DNA of 64,000 bases, taken from Pedobacter psychrophilus. GTDB lineage: Bacteria > Bacteroidota > Bacteroidia > Sphingobacteriales > Sphingobacteriaceae. This document shows, piece after piece, positions 45,456 to 55,629 of this stretch; within the stretch, counting starts at the first letter, position 1; every line of letters begins with the position of its first letter. Below the pieces are notes generated by a model that made no database searches, was not told the origin of the DNA, and was given only the letters and a program-made list of their open reading frames with translations. The translations under genes were made by a program, and so were the position numbers. The DNA lies in assembly GCF_001652725.1 (NCBI RefSeq), contig NZ_LWHJ01000029.1, positions 276,478 through 340,477 of the forward strand, in the 5' to 3' direction.

Positions 45456-47267
45456 TTACCAATTTGGATTTTGAACTAAACCTTTAGCTACATTAACTTC
45501 TGAAAAAGGAAGAGGATATAAATACATTTTTGTAGCATCAAAAACCCTACTTTCTACTACAATTGGTGTATGTACAAAAGTTGCTCTTGTGTTTCCAGTA
45601 ATGTTTACACCTGTTATGTTTGCTTTTAAAGTTGTTTCGTCCATCCAACGTCTTAAATCCCAAAAACGATGATCTTCAAATGCCAATTCAACTCTACGCT
45701 CGTTTCTGATGCGAGTGCGCATTGCTAATTGAGGCAAAGTAGAAATTGGCGGCATAGCAACGTTTGCTCTTGCCCTCACTAAATTAAGGTATTGTGTTAT
45801 TCTAGGATCGCCAGGGCTAACTTCATTTAAGGCCTCGGCATAATTAAGGTAAACTTCACCTAACCTAAATAATACCCAGCTATGAATCCCCGTATTATTG
45901 TTAATAATATTTAGCCCTTCTTGTATGTACTTTCTAGTATAATAACCAGTTTTTGTAGCATTAGCTATAGGTTGAGCGTCTAAACCTCCAACAAACGTTT
46001 GTACAAATCTTGCTGGCGTACCAAAAGTTAAACCATATGGAATTTGAGGTCCAGTAGTAGCAATTCCGTTAGTTGCTACATTAAATCTTAATCTTGGATC
46101 TCTGGTTAGTGATGTTGCATTTGGGTTAGAAAAATTATAAATGTTAGATACATGATTAGGATTGTTCCAATCAAATGCAACGCTTGTTGCTGTAGTTCCA
46201 GTGCCAACCTTAATCTCGTAAGCATCTACCAAATTTTGGGTTGGTGTAGTTAAACCATTTGCATTAGGAAAACCTACTGGATTATTATTTCTTTCAAAAG
46301 TGTTATTAGCGCCTGCATTGGTCAATAAAAAATTCTCGGATCTATTGAAATTATTTGCAATAAAAAGTTCTTGATAGTTGCCATGTAAAGCCACGGCATA
46401 CTTATCAGTTGTGTCAATTAATCTTTTAGCTGCATCAGCCGCGGCTTGCCAACGTTGCGTTCTAGAACCACCGGTTAAAGAAATTAGTTCTGGGTTAGCA
46501 TAGCCTCCAGCCCAAGTAGGCATATTAAATAAATCGCTAGCTGCATATAAGAGAACTCTACTTTTAAGTGCCATTGCAGCATATTTAGTTGCTCTTCTAC
46601 CAATTTCGGCTGGTGGGTAATTTGCTAAACTGCTATAAGGAGGTAACTGAGGCTCTGAAGCTTCGCATTCTGCAACTATAAAATCTATACACTCTTGTAA
46701 AGAATTTCTTTTAATAGTGCTAAAATCTGTTTCTAATGATAAAGATTCTTTTAAAAGTGGTACACCACCATATCTCTTTACCAATTCGAAATAATAATAA
46801 GCTCTTAAAAATCTGGCTTCAAACTCCCATCTTTTAACTTCAGCTAATTGAGCTATGTATAAAGCCTGTGAAGAAGAAGATGGATCATTTTTTGAACCAT
46901 CCAAATCAACTTTATCAAAAGAGATTAAAGCTTGATTACATAATCTAATTTGTCTGTAATATCTACTCCAAACATCATCTGGTACGTTAATAGGGTTCCA
47001 GCTACCATTATTAAAGGATTGAAGTGGGTGACGTTCAAAAGTATGCTCTGCCTCATCGGTTGCAGAAGCCATCATTCCGTTACCCGCAATGTATAACATA
47101 CCGTCTGGTAAGGCGCCATAAAGTGCCGCAATTTCTCTAGATTTATTAGGATAAGAGCTGTCAATTAAATCTCTACTTAAACTTGTATCAATTTCAATAT
47201 CTAATTTTTGGCAGCCTATCCCTAAGAAGAATACAAGGAAAATGGATAAATATTTAAAATTTTTCAT
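45456..47267 (-). CDS. SusD-like surface glycan-binding lipoprotein (pair B)
   Basis: The frame reaches 47300, but the ATG at 47267 gives MKNFKYLSIFLVFFLGIGCQ, a normal lipoprotein signal, so that start is chosen (603 residues). TPR-like helices carry WEFEARFLRAYYYFELVKRYG and GGVPLL, and the C-terminal SusD part has VLFRLGEVYLNYAEALNEV, RIRNERRVELAFEDHRFWDLRRW and a typical LYPLPFSEVNVAKGLVQNPNW ending at the C-terminus. It binds glycan at the cell surface and closes onto the adjacent SusC (69 bases upstream). Confidence 0.93.
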   Translation of the reverse strand: MKNFKYLSIFLVFFLGIGCQKLDIEIDTSLSRDLIDSSYPNKSREIAALYGALPDGMLYIAGNGMMASATDEAEHTFERHPLQSFNNGSWNPINVPDDVWSRYYRQIRLCNQALISFDKVDLDGSKNDPSSSSQALYIAQLAEVKRWEFEARFLRAYYYFELVKRYGGVPLLKESLSLETDFSTIKRNSLQECIDFIVAECEASEPQLPPYSSLANYPPAEIGRRATKYAAMALKSRVLLYAASDLFNMPTWAGGYANPELISLTGGSRTQRWQAAADAAKRLIDTTDKYAVALHGNYQELFIANNFNRSENFLLTNAGANNTFERNNNPVGFPNANGLTTPTQNLVDAYEIKVGTGTTATSVAFDWNNPNHVSNIYNFSNPNATSLTRDPRLRFNVATNGIATTGPQIPYGLTFGTPARFVQTFVGGLDAQPIANATKTGYYTRKYIQEGLNIINNNTGIHSWVLFRLGEVYLNYAEALNEVSPGDPRITQYLNLVRARANVAMPPISTLPQLAMRTRIRNERRVELAFEDHRFWDLRRWMDETTLKANITGVNITGNTRATFVHTPIVVESRVFDATKMYLYPLPFSEVNVAKGLVQNPNW

Positions 47268-47336
47268 CTTTTCATTTTTATATTTAAGAAAATATTTCAT
47301 GTTTGTAAGTTTTACAATTGTTTATTTATTTACCAA

Positions 47337-50195
47337 TTAGAATTGAATTTTTGTGCCTAAAACAAATGTTCTAAGTACAGGATAACCAGTTAATGATTCT
47401 GGATCTCCGTATTCTATATGATCAAATGAGAATAAATTGTTACCATTTACAAAAAAGCGAGCATCGCCAATCTTCACTTTGTTTAGAAATTGTTTTGGAA
47501 TAGAGTAACCAAACTCTACACTTCTTAACTTAACGAAGCTTCCGTCTTTAATCCAAAAAGAAGAATTTTGAAAGTTATTAATATCATTAACAGAAGAAAG
47601 TCTTGGGTAGGTTGCAGAGTTTGCTGTTTCTGGTGTCCATCTACCTACTGCTATAGCAGATATGTTTCCGTTATTCTGAAATGCTTGAAATATACCTTGG
47701 TTTAAATTAACAGAATTGCCTGTTACTCCTTGTACAACAAAATTTAAATCAAAACCTTTTATCTTAAAACCAGCGTTTATACCAAGAACAGTAGTAGGTG
47801 CACCCGGATTACCAATTGCAACAAGGTCGTTATTGTCTATTACCCCATCTGGGAATCCATTCAACCCACCCACGTCTTCATATTTTAAATCACCGGGTCT
47901 TGGATTTACTCCAATTGGAGTTGGGAATTTAGATGGATCTATTGCTTTCTCTGCAATTTCGGCTGCGGTAAAAAAGCCAATTGCTCTTAACCTTCTAGGT
48001 TGTCCAATTGCTCCTCCAGCATTTACTAAACCTGCATTTAGTTGTGGTAATTGCGAATTATCAACTATTTCATTTTTGAAATGAGATAAATTTGCCTCTA
48101 CAAAGTATTTAAACTTTTTGCTAGTTGAACTATTGTATCGTAATGAAAAATCTATACCTTGATTTAAAGTTTTACCAATGTTTAAATCAGGCAAGGCAGC
48201 ACCTACAAACTGCGGCACAACATTAAAAGGTTGAGTTAATATATTATATCTATCTCTTTTAAAAACATCTAAACTCAATTGAAAATTATTAAATACTGTT
48301 GCATCTAAACCAATATTTAAACTTTTCTCTTCTTCCCAAGTAATATTGGTATTTCCTAATGTACCCTCGCCTCCAGTAAATGTATTAAATGCTGTTCTAA
48401 AAGCATATCTATTACCACCTGTATCTTCATTTCCGGCAATACCATAAGAAGCTCTCAACTTTAAAAAGTTAATTCTATTATTAGATTTTAAAAAGCTTTC
48501 TTCTGATACAACCCATCCTAACGAACCAGAAGGGAAAAACCCATATCGTTTACCAGGTAAGTAATTCTCTGTACCCATGTAGCCAGCAGAAAACTCGGCA
48601 ATGTACTTATTGTTGTAAGCATAAGTTAATCTTGTTGCTAATCCGTTGTGTCTGTAAGGATCGCTTTCTGCGCCTGTAGTAAAGTTTCTAACTTCGTTAT
48701 CAGTATTAATCATTAAAAAACCTGTTATTTCGTGTTTTTGAAATACTCTATTATAGTTTAGAGCACCTTGTATATCGAAATTACGGTATTGAGTTCTAGT
48801 GATTTCTCTTGCGGTAATTGGAGAAGTTAAACCAATACCTGCACCTACTAAAGGATTGCCATTGCTATCAAATACACCGGGTAAAATTGGAAAACGAGCG
48901 TAGGTCTTGTTTTTTTCTGAGCCAGCGATAAAATAATTATTTATAGAAATAGCTCCAGTAGCACTAAGCCCTTTTGTAAGTTGATCTAATTGTTGAGTAA
49001 ATCTTAAAGATGTTTGTAAAGTTCTACCATTAGACTCATCAAAACCTGTAGCTAATAAATTTGCAACAGGGTTTTCATACAAATTATTTCCCCCAAAACT
49101 TCCATCAGCATTTCTTACAGGAAAAGCATTTGAAGGTATCCTTTGTAATAAACTAAATGTTGCACCAGTATCATACTGCCACGGATTAGCTTTATTTTCA
49201 ATTGAGCCCGCTAAATTAAAAGAAACAGAGAATCTCTTAGATAAATTAACATCTATATTAGATCTAAAATTATATCTACTGTATTTGGAATTTGAACTTT
49301 CTGGTTCTAAATCTCCAAAGTTCTTATAAAGCCCCTCATTACCAAGAGCATTTAGCATTACAAAATATTTAACGGTTTGATCGCCACCATTAAAGCCTAA
49401 GTTATAACTAGAAACTGGCGCAGCTTTTCGTAAAACTTCATCGTACCAATTTACATTAGGATATAAAAATGGATTACTTCCTGAGCGGTAACCATCTATT
49501 ACATCTTGTGTGTAGAAAGGTGCTAAACCATCATTTTGCCTTGCTTCATTAAATAAAGTAGCGTAATTACCGGCATCTAAAAATTGTGGTAAACTTAAAG
49601 CTTGGGAAAAACCTTGTCTTGTGCTAAAACTCACGTTTAAAGGCCCGTTTTTCCCTCTTTTAGTAGTTACTAAGATCACTCCATTTGCACCACGATTACC
49701 ATAAACAGCAGTTGATGCAGCATCTTTTAAAACAGTAACTGATTCTATTTCTTCTGGAACTAATTGCGAGAAAACACTTCCAATTTCGTTACCTCCTGCT
49801 ATAAAGCCATCAACAACAATTAAAGGCGCAGTATTTGACCCTCCAAAAGTATTAATTCCACGCACTGTTAAATTTGGAGTTCCTACTCCTGGTTCTGAGT
49901 TTCCTTGTGCTAAAAATAGTCCTGTTAATCTTCCGTAAAGGGTGTTACCTAAATTTAGACTAAAGTTTTGTTCAATATTCTCTCCATTTACAGTAGAAAT
50001 TGAACTAGTTATAAGATTAAATGGCTGTTTGCCATATCCTATGTTTTTCAAATTCTTTTCTCTTTCCTTAATTGCTATAGAATCTACAATATTAACTCCT
50101 ACAGTATCTCTACCAGTTTGAGAATTAGCGTCTTTACTCAAATTAAGTAAAAAGATTGAGATTAAAAATACACTTGGGCAGTATTTCAATTTCAT
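47337..50195 (-). CDS. SusC-like TonB-dependent receptor, short N-terminus (pair B)
   Basis: This 952-residue protein has a signal ending KDANSQ. After it the plug begins almost at once (IGYGKQPFNLITSSISTV at about 50, LYGRLTGLFLAQG, LTVRGINTFGGSNTAPLIVV, ILVTTKRG). It therefore lacks the carboxypeptidase-regulatory-like domain that its sister at 52193 carries, and no clear TonB box is seen. The barrel ends VLRTFVLGTKIQF with a terminal aromatic. It transports glycan fragments through the outer membrane together with SusD B. Confidence 0.92.
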   Translation of the reverse strand: MKLKYCPSVFLISIFLLNLSKDANSQTGRDTVGVNIVDSIAIKEREKNLKNIGYGKQPFNLITSSISTVNGENIEQNFSLNLGNTLYGRLTGLFLAQGNSEPGVGTPNLTVRGINTFGGSNTAPLIVVDGFIAGGNEIGSVFSQLVPEEIESVTVLKDAASTAVYGNRGANGVILVTTKRGKNGPLNVSFSTRQGFSQALSLPQFLDAGNYATLFNEARQNDGLAPFYTQDVIDGYRSGSNPFLYPNVNWYDEVLRKAAPVSSYNLGFNGGDQTVKYFVMLNALGNEGLYKNFGDLEPESSNSKYSRYNFRSNIDVNLSKRFSVSFNLAGSIENKANPWQYDTGATFSLLQRIPSNAFPVRNADGSFGGNNLYENPVANLLATGFDESNGRTLQTSLRFTQQLDQLTKGLSATGAISINNYFIAGSEKNKTYARFPILPGVFDSNGNPLVGAGIGLTSPITAREITRTQYRNFDIQGALNYNRVFQKHEITGFLMINTDNEVRNFTTGAESDPYRHNGLATRLTYAYNNKYIAEFSAGYMGTENYLPGKRYGFFPSGSLGWVVSEESFLKSNNRINFLKLRASYGIAGNEDTGGNRYAFRTAFNTFTGGEGTLGNTNITWEEEKSLNIGLDATVFNNFQLSLDVFKRDRYNILTQPFNVVPQFVGAALPDLNIGKTLNQGIDFSLRYNSSTSKKFKYFVEANLSHFKNEIVDNSQLPQLNAGLVNAGGAIGQPRRLRAIGFFTAAEIAEKAIDPSKFPTPIGVNPRPGDLKYEDVGGLNGFPDGVIDNNDLVAIGNPGAPTTVLGINAGFKIKGFDLNFVVQGVTGNSVNLNQGIFQAFQNNGNISAIAVGRWTPETANSATYPRLSSVNDINNFQNSSFWIKDGSFVKLRSVEFGYSIPKQFLNKVKIGDARFFVNGNNLFSFDHIEYGDPESLTGYPVLRTFVLGTKIQF

Positions 50196-50262
50196 ATATT
50201 TTGTTTTAAAAAAATTTAATTAATGAATACAAAAAATCATTTATCCGTTCAATAAATAGGAT

Positions 50263-52182
50263 TTACCATCCTGGATTTTGAACTATCCCACCTTTTTGAA
50301 CCTCGGTTAAAGGAAACGGGTATGAATACATGTTTTTATTAAATGTTCTGATTTCGTGTTGAGAAATAGTCCAATTATAATTAAAGTTAGGTGCAGTACC
50401 ACCAGCTCTATTTATGGTCATTTTTTCCATTAAACCTCTCATCACGCCATCTTCTTCTGCAATTAACCACCTAGAAATATCCCACAATCTATGTCCATCA
50501 AAAGCAAGTTCTACTGCTCTTTCATTTCTAACCCTGGTTCTAAAATTACTTTGAGATAAGATTGGCAAATTAGGCATCCCTGATCGAGCTCTTAAAACAT
50601 TTACTGCATCGTAAATATTTGGTGTATAAACAGTATTATCTAATGTGGCATTTGTTCTTGCTGTACTAAAATCTGTAGATGATGCATTAGCATCTGCTTC
50701 ATTCTTTGCTTCGGCATAATTTAGATAAAGCTCATTTAACCTTAATATAATATCCAAAGGAACAAGGTTACCCTGATTAATATTTATAGGTAGCATTTTT
50801 CTCATCCAATGACCTAAGGAGTTTCTTCCTGTAGTTGCCGCTGCCTCTACTGCCAATTCAAAAATGGGACGACCAGTACCAAAATAACCATTATTATAAA
50901 TCAAAGATTGCTTAAACCTTGGGTCTAACTCTCTGTTCTTAGCAGCCAAATTTGTACCTGTTGCTGGCCAAGTTTGTGGTGTACCATCTAACTTTTCATA
51001 TTTTTTAACATGATTCATCAAACCAGCTACGCCAGCTCTTGTGGTTCCAAAAGCCTGTGGAAGAATGTTTCTAAATGGATCATTAAAGGCATTATTAACA
51101 TTTCCATGTCCTTGAAATGTTAAAATGATTTCTGAATTATTATGAATAGACCATGATAATTCATAATTCCCTCTTGTTGGCACAGTGCCTAAAGGGACTA
51201 ATGTATTAGGATTACGCGGATTTACAAGAGGATCAATATCGCCAGGATACCTACCAATTCGATCTATCTCATTTGTACCAAAAACTAAAGCTACACCTAT
51301 TTCTCTAGCCTTGTTTAAGCCTGCTAATGCTGCAGCTGCTGCAACATCCCATCTTCTAGCATCAAAATTTCCATAACAAAGCAACTTGTTATCTGCTGAA
51401 TTAACCATAGATAAATAAGGTATTGCTATATTGTACTTTGGACTAGCTGCATAAAGTAAAGCTCTAGATTTTATAGCAAAAGGAACTATACTTGTTATTC
51501 TACCTTGTAGAACAGAAGTTTGAACTGGAGGTAAAGCATTGGAATTAATAGCTTCATCACACTCGCTAACTATAAAATTAAAACATTCTTCAATAGAATT
51601 TCTTGGAGCTACAAAAGCAATACCGGGATCAAAAGTATCGGTTATTATTGGCACACCACCATATCTTTGTACCATCTCTAAATACATAAAAGCTCTAATA
51701 CACTTTACCTCAGCAATTACTTGAGCTTTATAAGCAGGAGTGATATCTGGAACATTATCTATATTCTTAATAAGAACGGCAATTTGTCTTAGTGCTATAA
51801 ACCTTTGGTAATATTTGTTATCTATATTAACAATATTAGCAGGTGATACTGTACCTTGATTAAAAAGAATATTAGGTCCAAAAGTTTGTTCATTTAAATC
51901 AGACTCATCAGACATATCTGAAGTAGGATGAGTATTGTATTCTGAAATACCATTTGTTGGCGACAAGGTATTATTTGTCCATCCCATGTTTTGATGTAAT
52001 CCGTACAAATAAATTGTAGTAACTAACCTATCTAACTGATTTACTGATGTAAATAAATTTGCTTCGGTTAAATCTTCACCTGGCGCCTTTTCAAGAAAGT
52101 TCTCGACTTTTTTACATGAATTTACGGTGACACATAAAATCACTGCAAGAATTGTTGTTATTAAAATTTTAAAATTTTTCAT
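50263..52182 (-). CDS. SusD-like surface glycan-binding lipoprotein (pair A)
   Basis: This 639-residue protein has a lipoprotein signal ending TVNSCKKVE (cysteine about 23). IRAFMYLEMVQRYGGVPI matches the first SusD helices, and RLNELYLNYAEAKNEADANA and RVRNERAVELAFDGHRLWDISRW the later ones; the end is MYSYPFPLTEVQKGGIVQNPGW in form. It is unlike SusD B in the middle (TSMVNSADNK, NVNNAFNDPF region), so the two pairs probably bind different parts of the glycan. It lies 10 bases after SusC A and 67 bases before SusC B. Confidence 0.93.
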   Translation of the reverse strand: MKNFKILITTILAVILCVTVNSCKKVENFLEKAPGEDLTEANLFTSVNQLDRLVTTIYLYGLHQNMGWTNNTLSPTNGISEYNTHPTSDMSDESDLNEQTFGPNILFNQGTVSPANIVNIDNKYYQRFIALRQIAVLIKNIDNVPDITPAYKAQVIAEVKCIRAFMYLEMVQRYGGVPIITDTFDPGIAFVAPRNSIEECFNFIVSECDEAINSNALPPVQTSVLQGRITSIVPFAIKSRALLYAASPKYNIAIPYLSMVNSADNKLLCYGNFDARRWDVAAAAALAGLNKAREIGVALVFGTNEIDRIGRYPGDIDPLVNPRNPNTLVPLGTVPTRGNYELSWSIHNNSEIILTFQGHGNVNNAFNDPFRNILPQAFGTTRAGVAGLMNHVKKYEKLDGTPQTWPATGTNLAAKNRELDPRFKQSLIYNNGYFGTGRPIFELAVEAAATTGRNSLGHWMRKMLPININQGNLVPLDIILRLNELYLNYAEAKNEADANASSTDFSTARTNATLDNTVYTPNIYDAVNVLRARSGMPNLPILSQSNFRTRVRNERAVELAFDGHRLWDISRWLIAEEDGVMRGLMEKMTINRAGGTAPNFNYNWTISQHEIRTFNKNMYSYPFPLTEVQKGGIVQNPGW

Positions 52183-52192
52183 TATTTATAAA

Positions 52193-55100
52193 TTAAAAAT
52201 TCACGTTAATACCTGCGTTTATTGTTCTTGTTAAAGGATAAGGCTCTTCGTTTGAATCAGGTCTTGTGATATTATTCTCTGGATCTATACCTTGAAACAC
52301 GCTAGACCAAGTGAATAAATTATTTGCAGTAAAAAAGAACCTCATACTAGATAAACCTAATCTTTTTACAAGTTTTGGATTTAGAGTATAACCTAGCTCC
52401 ACATTTTTTAACCTTAAGTAAGAAGCGTCTGCAATAAAATAGCTTGAGTTTCCAAAACTTGGATTATTTGGACTATTTGATGTACCAGCGCTTAAACGAG
52501 GGAAGTTGATTGGTAAGCCTTGTGCAAATCTTTCTGGTGTCCAGCTCTCTATTAAATAATCTGCAGTACCTTGTGGTACAGCACTTGTCCATCCAAAACT
52601 ACGTTGGAAGCCTGTATATGCAATAGATACATTACCCACGCCTTGAAAAAGCACAGAGATATCTAAAGATTTATATCTTGAAAACAAAGTAAAACCATAG
52701 GTTTTTTCTGGAGTAGTAGAATAGCCAATAGGCACATTATCATCTGCATTAATTACACCATCTCCATTTATATCTTTGTATCTAATATCTCCGGGCTGTA
52801 TTCTTGGTCTGTTTTCGTAAACTGGCCTATTTGCGTCGTTAACTTCGTCCCAAGTATTAAATAATCCATCGGCCACTAAGCCATAAAATTGACCTAACCT
52901 CTGTCCGGTTGTTAATCTATAAGGTGTAAGTGGATTGTTTACTTCGTCTCTAAACAAAACCTTATTTCTTGCAAAACTAAAGTTACCTGAAATTCTATAA
53001 TCAAAATTATCACCAATTCTATCATTAAATGACGCATCTAATTCAAAACCTTTATTACTCATTCTACCTAAATTGGCAGGAGGCTGTCTAAAGCCACTAA
53101 AGTTTAAAAACGTTTGAGGCTGAGCTAGAATACTATTTCTGTTTTCGCTAAAAAGCTCTGCTACAATTTTTATCTTTTCATCTATTAAATAAGTTTCTAC
53201 GGCTAAATTTGCCTTATTTGCTCTTTCCCAAGTAATATTTGGATTACCTGAAATCCCCTCTCTCACGCCAGGAAAACCTACATAAGTCCCTACCGCAGAC
53301 CCTGCACCAAAACGGTAAGTATTACCTACGTCTGAGTAAGAAGTTGGTCTAAATAAAAATCTATTTCCACCAATCTGATCATTCCCGACTACGCCATATG
53401 ATGCTCTAAACTTTAGAAAAGAGATATATTTGTTTTTCTTAAAAAAAGACTCTTCACTTGGAATCCAACCTATAGAACCTGCCGGAAAAAACCCAAATCT
53501 TTTACCAGGAGCAAAATTTTCGGTTCCATTATATGCTCCATTAAACTCAGCAAGATATTTTCTTTTATAATTATAAGTTGTTCTGGCTACAGCACTTTGG
53601 TATCCACGAGGAATTTCTGAAAATTGAAGATTTGGTGCATTATAATTCTTTTGTTGATCGTAAAGCAATAAACCTGTTACATTATGATTTCCAAAAGATC
53701 TATTATAATCAATGCTTAACTTTCCAAATGTACTTCTTCTATTACCTCCGCTTGTTAGAAATTGGAAGGTAGTTGCCTCTGCCAATGGTTGCAATACATA
53801 TCCACCTGGTATTTCTTGCGCTCTAAATGTTGGCGTAGTAATAGTGTTAGTAATAGATTGGCTATTAAATGTTTGTAAAGAAACTTCGCCATGTACACCT
53901 AACCCTTTGGTAATTCTATTTAATAAATAATCTGCTTTGATAGTTCCGTTTAAGTTATTACGATATTCTCTTCTAATACCCCCAGAACCAGCATTAGTAA
54001 GAAAAGCAACCAAAGGATTATTTTGACCTTGTCCAATTTCAACTATTTTACCATCTACAATGCCAGGCCCACTTAATGGTGCAGCCCTTCCGATGTCCCC
54101 AATGGTCCGGCTAGTACCACCTTGACTATTATTTAATTTTCTGTTTTCTGTTTGGGCAGAAACATCTAAAGAAATTTTTAAATCTTTAGAAACATCAAAA
54201 TTAAAATTAGATCTAAAGTTGTAACGTTTAAAATTATTATTTGCATCAAATTTTTGAGTAAGATATGTGAAATCTGTAAATAACCCACTTTGATCAAAAA
54301 AGCCAGCTGAAATAAAATACTTCACTTTATCTTGCCCACCTCTTACGTTTACGTTATGTTGTGATTGTCCAGATGAATTTCTTAACATCAAATCATACCA
54401 GTCTGTATTTGGAAAAAATACTGGATCGGACCCGGTTCTATATTTTTCTAATTCTTCTGGAGTAAATCTTAACGGAGTGTTTGATTGAGTTACGTATCTA
54501 TCTAATTCTATTCCTTTGTTCCATGACGAGGCATAGTCAAATGAATTCATAGATTTCCTCAAATCTGTAAATGAATTAGAAGCATAATTAAATGTGTAAT
54601 TAATTTGAGGCTTTCCAGAAACACCACGTTTTGTAGTAATAATGATTACACCATTGGCGCCTCTTATTCCATAAACCGCTGTTGAAGAAGCATCTTTTAA
54701 AATGGAAAGTGATTCAATTTCATTAGGATCTATGTTGTTAAAGTTTTCTACCTGTATACCATCTACTAAAACTAAGGGATCTGCATCTCCATTAAATGTT
54801 CCAACCCCTCTAATTCTTAATCTCGAACCATCTGCACCTGGCTCGCCACTGGTTTGTGTGGCAAATAATCCTGGCAATCTACCTACTAATGAATTACTGA
54901 TGTTAGCTACTGGAGATTGCGTTAATTGTTTAGTGGTAATTGTAGAAACAGACCCTGTAACTGTTGGTTTTGATTGAGTTCCATAACCAACAACAACAAC
55001 ATCTTGCAACTCATTTATTGAAGAACTAAGCGTAATTTTAAAAACATTTTGCGTTCCTACCCTTATTTCTTTAGCGCTAAAACCAACGCTACTAATTAAA

Positions 55101-55450
55101 AGAATAGCGTTTTCATCTTTTACTCTAATGGAAAACTTTCCGTTTACATCTGTACTCGTAACGTTTTTAGTATTCTTTTCAGAGACATTCACACCTGGAA
55201 TACTTAACCCAAACTCATCAACAATTGTTCCTGTAACGGTAATATCAGCTGTACCTTTAGGTTGGTAAACTAATTTAGAAAGGTTTAAATTTTTGATATT
55301 TTTTGTGTTACTACTCCTGTAGCTCTCACTAAAATTCAGTCTGTTATCTGCTTTTGCAAAATTAATTAAAAACAACAGAAAGAAAGTCTGCATAACCACC
55401 ATTTTAATTTTGGCTATTGCAGTGACAAACAGTTTTTGTTTGAATCTCAT
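52193..55450 (-). CDS. SusC-like TonB-dependent receptor with N-terminal regulatory domain (pair A)
   Basis: This 1085-residue protein starts at 55450; starts further in at M17 or M20 (MVVMQTFFLLFLINFAKA) are also possible for the signal. A carboxypeptidase-regulatory-like domain at about 68-145 (ITVTGTIVDEFGLSIPGVNV) is followed by the TonB-box-like VVVVGYGTQSK and the plug (LTQSPVANISNSLVGRLPGL, RLRIRGVGTFNG, ESLSILKDASSTAVYGIRGA). The barrel ends INAGINVNF. It is the first SusC of the operon. The leader has five TGGTTTA copies instead of the shared element, so it is controlled differently from the enzymes. Confidence 0.94.
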   Translation of the reverse strand: MRFKQKLFVTAIAKIKMVVMQTFFLLFLINFAKADNRLNFSESYRSSNTKNIKNLNLSKLVYQPKGTADITVTGTIVDEFGLSIPGVNVSEKNTKNVTSTDVNGKFSIRVKDENAILLISSVGFSAKEIRVGTQNVFKITLSSSINELQDVVVVGYGTQSKPTVTGSVSTITTKQLTQSPVANISNSLVGRLPGLFATQTSGEPGADGSRLRIRGVGTFNGDADPLVLVDGIQVENFNNIDPNEIESLSILKDASSTAVYGIRGANGVIIITTKRGVSGKPQINYTFNYASNSFTDLRKSMNSFDYASSWNKGIELDRYVTQSNTPLRFTPEELEKYRTGSDPVFFPNTDWYDLMLRNSSGQSQHNVNVRGGQDKVKYFISAGFFDQSGLFTDFTYLTQKFDANNNFKRYNFRSNFNFDVSKDLKISLDVSAQTENRKLNNSQGGTSRTIGDIGRAAPLSGPGIVDGKIVEIGQGQNNPLVAFLTNAGSGGIRREYRNNLNGTIKADYLLNRITKGLGVHGEVSLQTFNSQSITNTITTPTFRAQEIPGGYVLQPLAEATTFQFLTSGGNRRSTFGKLSIDYNRSFGNHNVTGLLLYDQQKNYNAPNLQFSEIPRGYQSAVARTTYNYKRKYLAEFNGAYNGTENFAPGKRFGFFPAGSIGWIPSEESFFKKNKYISFLKFRASYGVVGNDQIGGNRFLFRPTSYSDVGNTYRFGAGSAVGTYVGFPGVREGISGNPNITWERANKANLAVETYLIDEKIKIVAELFSENRNSILAQPQTFLNFSGFRQPPANLGRMSNKGFELDASFNDRIGDNFDYRISGNFSFARNKVLFRDEVNNPLTPYRLTTGQRLGQFYGLVADGLFNTWDEVNDANRPVYENRPRIQPGDIRYKDINGDGVINADDNVPIGYSTTPEKTYGFTLFSRYKSLDISVLFQGVGNVSIAYTGFQRSFGWTSAVPQGTADYLIESWTPERFAQGLPINFPRLSAGTSNSPNNPSFGNSSYFIADASYLRLKNVELGYTLNPKLVKRLGLSSMRFFFTANNLFTWSSVFQGIDPENNITRPDSNEEPYPLTRTINAGINVNF

Positions 55451-55457
55451 AAATTTA

Positions 55458-55603
55458 TTGGTTTATTTTTTTAACTGGTTTAATATTATTTATAAATAAA
55501 TAATCGAAGTGCGATTATATAAATTTGCTCAGGGATGTATTTCTTTATTCATATCTTTTTGGTTTAATGGTTAATAATTTGGTTTAAAATTTACTTGGTT
55601 TAA
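55458..55603 (-). promoter_or_regulatory. Five TTAAACCA-type repeats in the SusC leader
   Basis: TTGGTTTA or CTGGTTTA (plus-strand view) occurs at 55458, 55475, 55559, 55579 and 55595. Read on the SusC strand this is TTAAACCA repeated, with gaps of 16-20 bases in the right-hand trio. No TACTCT element is present here. It could be a binding array or a chance AT-rich pattern. Confidence 0.3.
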
Positions 55604-55629
55604 TAAAATTATGCTTTAAATGTTAAGAT

